Shown: in pieces, positions 7,772 to 11,012 of the stretch
Layout: every line of letters starts with the position of its first letter
Numbering within the stretch: the first letter of the stretch is position 1
NCBI GenBank assembly: GCA_030039005.1
Contig: JASHQT010000372.1
Location: 1-11,012 of the forward strand
Length of the DNA stretch: 11,012 nt
Origin: Bryobacteraceae bacterium
GTDB lineage: Bacteria > Acidobacteriota > Terriglobia > Bryobacterales > Bryobacteraceae
Direction: 5' to 3'
The notes under the pieces: generated by a model
Database searches by the model: none
What the model saw: only the letters and a program-made list of their open reading frames with translations
Told to the model about the DNA's origin: nothing
Program-made: the position numbers and the translations under genes

Positions 7772-8131
7772 ATGGACCGAGATCGAAGGACAAAGCCGGG
7801 CAGCGCCGGTTCAAGCGGATTTGACGCCGTGGAGAAGGCCGCCGCGAAACTCGCGCCCAAGGCCAGGACCTTACCTCGCACACCTGACGGCGCGCCGGAT
7901 GGCGGTGCCGTCGCTGATCTCACGCGCGCCTACAACGACGTCTTCTGGGACAGCGGCAGCGAAATGAGCCCCACGCCGCAAATCTGCCTGGTCGTCGAGC
8001 CTTCCGACGGCCGCATGCCGCCGTTCACGGCCATGGAGAACCCTGCCGACGTCCCTGAGGAGCGCCCGGCCATGGAGCGCGGCATCGCACCGGCGTCACG
8101 TCGCGCACTAAGTGCGCCGCGCTCCGGCTAG
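7772..8131 (+). pseudogene. Remnant of an acidobacterial conserved protein ('RTPDG...NRAYN...VDPPDGR' family), apparently internally deleted
   Basis: The frame gives 119 residues from the ATG at 7772, with no Shine-Dalgarno and an in-frame TAG shortly upstream. PRTPDGAPD (about residues 35-43) resembles the 'PRTPDGxPDLQGxW' opening of a large family of conserved, often secreted, uncharacterised proteins. GGAVADLTRAYNDVFWDSG and CLVVEPSDGRMPPFT (about 44-83) resemble that family's central 'NRAYNxFWxDRG...SLIVDPPDGRIPPLT' region. In intact members these motifs, as I recall them, are separated by many residues; here they are adjacent. The tail MERGIAPASRR ends abruptly in TAG. I therefore infer a degraded, internally deleted copy rather than a working gene. 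The family match is from memory and was not searched. It could instead be an unusual short hypothetical protein. Confidence 0.5.
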
Positions 8132-8164
8132 GAACCGGCGGGCAGAAGCTTATGGCGTGAACGA

Positions 8165-8536
8165 TCAGCTCGCTTGCGAGGCCGATTTTCCGCCGGCGGC
8201 AAGCGCCCCCAGCGCGGCGGCTTCGGTTGGATAGGTCTGGATGATCTGCGCCAGGCGCGTCAATTCCAGGACTTCCCGCACGCGCCGGTTCGCGTTCACC
8301 AGCGCGAACTGGCCCTGCGGGCTCCTTTTGACGCTGGTGTAGATGCCGATCAGGAATCCGATGCCCGTGGAATCCACATAATCCACGCCGCCGAAATCCA
8401 CCAGAACCTTCGTGAAGCCGGAGTTCTTGAGCTCCTCGGCCTTGGTGTGCAGGTAGAGCGAGTCCTGGCCGGTGGCGAAACGGCCCTCCAGCCGAAGCAC
8501 GCAAATATCGCCGTGATGTTCGAAGCCGACCAGCAT
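8165..8536 (-). CDS. STAS-domain anti-sigma-factor antagonist (SpoIIAA/RsbV-like)
   Basis: The protein has 123 residues, close to the normal size for a single STAS domain. The fold pattern is visible: beta-strands GDICVLRLEGRF and VLVDFGGVDYVDS, then DSTGIGFLIG (residues 55-64). Ser56 in DSTG is the position phosphorylated by the partner anti-sigma kinase in SpoIIAA/RsbV proteins. QFALVNANRRVREVLELTRL (about 76-95) matches the later strand-helix, and an Ala/Ser-rich tail ends the protein. In the family the unphosphorylated form binds an RsbW/SpoIIAB-type kinase and releases a sigma factor or other target. No such kinase or PP2C phosphatase is nearby, so this is an orphan partner-switch component. 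It starts 24 bases after the stop of the DUF4870 gene on the same strand, so the two are probably co-transcribed. GGGA upstream is a weak ribosome binding site. Confidence 0.9.
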   Translation of the reverse strand: MLVGFEHHGDICVLRLEGRFATGQDSLYLHTKAEELKNSGFTKVLVDFGGVDYVDSTGIGFLIGIYTSVKRSPQGQFALVNANRRVREVLELTRLAQIIQTYPTEAAALGALAAGGKSASQAS

Positions 8537-8560
8537 GCAATCCCAGTATACAGCGCGGAC

Positions 8561-9076
8561 TTAAACCCCGGCCTGCTTATCCGCCATCGGACCCACTACC
8601 GGCAACACGACCTTCTGGCCGTTGTAAGTCTTGAACATCATATACAACCATACAATCAGCCCGCCAATGCCGAGGCAGAATTCCAACACCAGCGAGATGA
8701 AAACTCCCAGGAAGGGGATGGCGTGGAAAGCGAAGCTGACGATCATCACCACGAACCAGAGGATCACCCAGGCGATGTTCAAAAATATGGACTGAAAGGC
8801 ATGGAACCGGATGTTGCGGTTTTGATTGTAGGGCGCCAGCACCAGAAACAGGATTCCGGTGATGAACCCCACCAGATAACATAGCGCCCCGGCCATATTA
8901 TCGGTCATGCCGGTGGTTCCGTATTGAGGCGGCAGAGGCGCGGGCTGCACCGCGGGCGGATTTGTTTCGGTGGCCGCTCCGGGGGTCGCTCCCGGCGGTG
9001 GGCCCCCTACCGGCGCTCCGCACTTCTGGCAAAACCGTCCGCTTACTTCCGTTCCGCAATTCGCACAAAAAGCCAT
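8561..9076 (-). CDS. Zinc-ribbon plus DUF4870 membrane protein
   Basis: The protein has 171 residues from the ATG at 9076. Residues 1-20 are a zinc ribbon with Cys4, Cys7, Cys16 and Cys19 (CANCGTEVSGRFCQKCG). A Pro/Ala/Gly-rich linker follows (about 22-55), then a DUF4870 domain: a helix near 62-81 (GALCYLVGFITGILFLVL), the signature RNIRFHAFQSIFLN (about 87-100), and helices at about 101-118 and 120-148. Fusions of a zinc ribbon to DUF4870 are common; the molecular function is unknown, though an inner-membrane location is clear. An in-frame ATG at 9124 would add 16 residues before MAFCANCG, and I prefer 9076 because the ribbon then begins at the N-terminus and GGGGTGA lies just upstream. It is the first gene of a likely unit with the STAS gene and is divergent from the Spy-like gene. 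Confidence 0.88.
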   Translation of the reverse strand: MAFCANCGTEVSGRFCQKCGAPVGGPPPGATPGAATETNPPAVQPAPLPPQYGTTGMTDNMAGALCYLVGFITGILFLVLAPYNQNRNIRFHAFQSIFLNIAWVILWFVVMIVSFAFHAIPFLGVFISLVLEFCLGIGGLIVWLYMMFKTYNGQKVVLPVVGPMADKQAGV

Positions 9077-9227
9077 TCGTTCACCCCGTCCAACAAATGT
9101 AGCCGAAGGAACGCTGGTTCGCAAGACATTCCTCCATAACTTTGTTACGACGTTTTACCGGCCTTTACCCGCGGCCGGCGAACCTTGTCTAAGTTCTCTC
9201 GTCCAAACAAGTAGGAGAGTGAACCAT
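9077..9227. promoter_or_regulatory. Divergent intergenic region between the DUF4870 and Spy-like genes
   Basis: These 151 bases must carry promoters for both directions, but I cannot assign convincing -35/-10 pairs by eye. An inverted repeat CCGGCC (9158-9163) / GGCCGG (9173-9178) could form a hairpin or operator. AGGAGA at 9213-9218 is a good ribosome binding site for the plus-strand gene at 9228. Confidence 0.4.
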
Positions 9228-9689
9228 ATGAGTACCTTTAGAACCAAACTCGCCGCCTGGACGGCCACCGCAGCACTCGGGACGGCCAGCCTTTTTGCGG
9301 CAACCACTGGCGCGGCCAACAGCCCCGCTGTCCATCACAGACATGGAGGGATGCAGGCGTTTCTCGCCAGTTACCTGAACCTGACGCCCCAACAGCAGGC
9401 GCAGCGGAAAGCGATTTTCGACGGTCTGCGGCAGTCCAGCATGCCGGTCCGCCAGGAGCTGCGGCAAACCCGCCGCGACTTGCACAACGCGATCCAGGCC
9501 GATAACGCGGCCAAGATCCAGCAACTGGCCAAGACCGAAGGCAACGAAGTCGGCCAGTTGGCGGCGCTCCGCGCGGAAGCGTCCGCGAAGAGCTACCAGA
9601 TCCTGACGCCGCAACAGAAGCAGGAATTAGCGAAGCTGCGGGAAGCGCATCAGGCCGCCTGGCGTGGCCATCGGGGCGCGGGAGCGTAA
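9228..9689 (+). CDS. Spy/CpxP-like periplasmic LTxxQ protein
   Basis: The protein has 153 residues from the ATG at 9228, with AGGAGA nine bases upstream. Longer in-frame starts read through the divergent promoter region and are unlikely. Residues 1 to about 30 form an export signal (RTKLAAWTATAALGTASLFA, cleavage near GAA|NS or just before). The mature part is short, Gln/Arg/Ala-rich and almost wholly helical. It carries the two signature repeats LTPQQ (52-56 and 126-130) of the Spy/CpxP LTxxQ family. HHRHG at 36-40 is a His cluster that could bind metal. Relatives are periplasmic chaperones or modulators of envelope-stress and metal-sensing two-component systems. No sensor kinase or response regulator is in the window, so a chaperone role is inferred from family alone. 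Confidence 0.85.
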   Translation: MSTFRTKLAAWTATAALGTASLFAATTGAANSPAVHHRHGGMQAFLASYLNLTPQQQAQRKAIFDGLRQSSMPVRQELRQTRRDLHNAIQADNAAKIQQLAKTEGNEVGQLAALRAEASAKSYQILTPQQKQELAKLREAHQAAWRGHRGAGA

Positions 9690-9709
9690 TTCCGTTCCCT
9701 CACGGTCGG

Positions 9710-9730
9710 GGCTCAGCCCGTGGCTGGGCC
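9710..9730 (+). terminator. Hairpin between the convergent Spy-like and permease genes
   Basis: GGCTCAGCC (9710-9718) pairs with GGCTGGGCC (9722-9730), nine pairs with one G-U on the plus-strand RNA, around loop CGT. No clear T-tract follows (GCCGATCATTCTT), so it is a possible rather than certain terminator for the Spy-like gene. On the opposite strand it lies just beyond the permease stop and could act there too. Confidence 0.5.
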
Positions 9731-9735
9731 GCCGA

Positions 9736-9785
9736 TCATTCTTGCCTTAAGGTCATTCTTGCCTTAGGGTCATTCTTGCCTTAGG
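9736..9785. repeat. Three tandem copies of a 17-bp unit at the 3' end of the ABC permease gene
   Basis: The units are TCATTCTTGCCTTAAGG (9736-9752), TCATTCTTGCCTTAGGG (9753-9769) and TCATTCTTGCCTTAGG followed by A (9770-9786). They differ at only one or two bases. The copy at 9770 encodes the last residues and the TGA stop of the minus-strand permease (LRQE-stop). The other two lie just past that stop. The array looks like a small tandem duplication of the gene's own end. Confidence 0.92.
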
Positions 9786-11012
9786 ACGAGTGCGGGATCA
9801 GCGTTAGCAGCGAACCGGGCGGGCAGGAAAGCCGCGCCCGTCCCGGTTGCAAGCAATACAACTACCACAACAGCGAAATAAACCGGATTCCACGGGTCCA
9901 CGCCGTCCGGGATCAGATCGGCGATCGGACGTAGGGCGGCGATGGCGATGGGGAAGCCCAGAACGATGCCGCAACCGAGGATGGCGAGCGCGTTGCCCAT
10001 GGCGTCCCACAGAATCGCGGCGCGGCTGGCGCCGAGAGCCGAGCGAATCGCCAAATCGCGAGTGCGAGCGCGCGCGGCGTAGGACACGGAGCTGTATAGG
10101 CCAGTGAGCGAGAGCAGTAGGCCGAGTGCGGCGAGAGATCCGATAAAGCCGGCGGCCACGCGCATGGGGAAAATCGCGCCTGCGGCGGCTTCGGACAAGG
10201 GGCGAATGTCGATGGCCGCGACGGCATCGGTTCCGGCTAACGCACTACGCAAAGGCTCAATCCATTGCGCCGGACTTCCGGTGACGCGAACCAGCATCTG
10301 CGGGTCTGAGTATGGCGTGAAGAAAATGGGCGCGTGCGCTTCGCCCAGGGTGCGCAGCTTTGTATCCGCGGTCACGCCGATAATTTCGAGCGTGCGTTCG
10401 TGATCACGGCCTACAATGAGCCTGGCTCCGAGAGGATCGGTCTCGTCGAAGAGGCGATGCGCGAGCGTTTGGTTGATCAGGACGGGTTCGGGTTTTCGGG
10501 CGCGGTCGGCAATTTCGAAATCGCGGCCGCGGAGGATGCGGATTCCGAGCGTTTGGCAAAACTGTTCGCCCGCGCCGACGGAATACGCATCACGCGCGGA
10601 GGCGGGATCTTCGCCTGGACGGCGAATGGTTTCGAGCGGGAGCTCGGCCATGAAGGGGAGGGTTCCGATGGAGGTGACTCCAATCACGCCGGGTATATCT
10701 TTCAGCCGCCGCACGATTGCATCGCGCCACTGCGGCTTTTGCGGGGATTTCGAATAAACGATCGTAATCAGGGTGTGCGGGATGTCGAAGCCGGGGTCGG
10801 CGTTCGCCACTTGGCGGAAGCTGCGCACAAAGAGACCGCCAAGCGTCAACAAAATCACGGAGAGGGCGAGCTGGAGCGCGACAAAAGTGCTCCAAAGGTT
10901 CCAGCGGCGGATGGAGAAGCCGGGTTCGCCCTGTTTCATCGCGACATGCAGATCGACGTTCGAGCTTCGAATCGAGGGGAGCAGCGCCGAGAGCAGCAAC
11001 GCGAGCGAAGCC
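9770..11012 (-). CDS. ABC transporter permease of the MacB/FtsX type, ADOP family (partial; N-terminus beyond the window)
   Basis: The reading frame is open from the right window edge to the TGA at 9772-9770: 413 residues, the C-terminal part of a protein usually around 800 residues in this family. The visible part begins at the end of the first FtsX domain (LLLSALLPSIRSS). The typical VDLHVAMKQG linker follows, then a transmembrane helix (ALQLALSVILLTLGGLFV), then SFRQVANADPGFD. After it comes a MacB-type periplasmic domain (NQTLAHRLFDETDPLGARL) and a second FtsX domain with three helices containing GLYSSVSYAARARTRDLAIR and SALGASRAAIL, ending ADPALVLRQE. ADOPs in Acidobacteria are commonly encoded without their own ATPase, in many paralogues; substrates are mostly unknown. 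No ATPase gene is in the window. The terminal 17 bases are tandemly repeated. Confidence 0.9.
   Translation of the reverse strand, partial: ASLALLLSALLPSIRSSNVDLHVAMKQGEPGFSIRRWNLWSTFVALQLALSVILLTLGGLFVRSFRQVANADPGFDIPHTLITIVYSKSPQKPQWRDAIVRRLKDIPGVIGVTSIGTLPFMAELPLETIRRPGEDPASARDAYSVGAGEQFCQTLGIRILRGRDFEIADRARKPEPVLINQTLAHRLFDETDPLGARLIVGRDHERTLEIIGVTADTKLRTLGEAHAPIFFTPYSDPQMLVRVTGSPAQWIEPLRSALAGTDAVAAIDIRPLSEAAAGAIFPMRVAAGFIGSLAALGLLLSLTGLYSSVSYAARARTRDLAIRSALGASRAAILWDAMGNALAILGCGIVLGFPIAIAALRPIADLIPDGVDPWNPVYFAVVVVVLLATGTGAAFLPARFAANADPALVLRQE

Noticed and set aside
8103..8117. Palindrome GCGCACTAAGTGCGC near the end of the 7772-8131 remnant
   Set aside because: It is short, has almost no loop and no T-tract on either strand. 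It could be a weak 3' structure for the STAS gene but is not supportable as a terminator.
8545..8550. TATACT on the minus strand just before the STAS gene as a -10 promoter element
   Set aside because: It lies only 8 bases from the start codon and has no matching -35. The short gap to the DUF4870 gene favours co-transcription.
8174..8884. Open frame of 236 codons on the plus strand
   Set aside because: It is antisense to the STAS and DUF4870 genes, both of which have recognisable domains. The frame's His/Gln/Asp-rich product has none.
8970..9227. N-terminal extension of the Spy-like gene from an upstream start
   Set aside because: It would overlap the divergent DUF4870 gene and bury the signal peptide in the middle of the protein. 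The ATG at 9228 has its own ribosome binding site.

Overview
The window looks like chromosomal DNA of a high-GC member of the Acidobacteriota, probably Solibacter/Bryobacter-like. This is inferred from gene content: two large Oar-like TonB-dependent receptors with an N-terminal carboxypeptidase-regulatory-like domain, and an ABC permease of the MacB/FtsX type known in that phylum as ADOP ('acidobacterial duplicated orphan permease'). No rRNA, tRNA, CRISPR array, transposase or phage gene was seen.

Layout. Positions 1-326 (minus) hold the N-terminal part of a HAD-superfamily hydrolase that runs off the left edge. Positions 327-1033 hold no convincing intact gene, only a probable decayed minus-strand coding fragment (545-712) and an AT-richer leader with small dyads in front of the first receptor. 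Positions 1034-4243 and 4418-7642 (plus) are two tandem, clearly paralogous Oar-like outer-membrane receptors, each with its own Shine-Dalgarno sequence and each followed by hairpins. The terminator after the second is textbook. Positions 7772-8131 (plus) look like a broken, internally deleted remnant of a protein family common in Acidobacteria. Positions 8165-9076 (minus) are a likely two-gene unit: a zinc-ribbon/DUF4870 membrane protein followed by a stand-alone STAS-domain anti-sigma-factor antagonist. Positions 9228-9689 (plus), divergent from that unit, encode a small Spy/CpxP-like exported LTxxQ protein. Positions 9770-11012 (minus) are the C-terminal part of an ADOP permease, convergent with the Spy-like gene. 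Its last 17 bases, stop codon included, are present in three tandem copies.

How the genes fit together. Most of the window has an envelope theme: outer-membrane receptors, a periplasmic chaperone-like protein, an inner-membrane DUF4870 protein and a MacB-type permease. The STAS protein points to partner-switching regulation, but no partner kinase or phosphatase is present. The tandem receptors are ordinary for the phylum in kind. Their pairing and their copy-specific cysteine-pair insertions in predicted loops are the main points of interest. I see no strong case for a wholly new system here.
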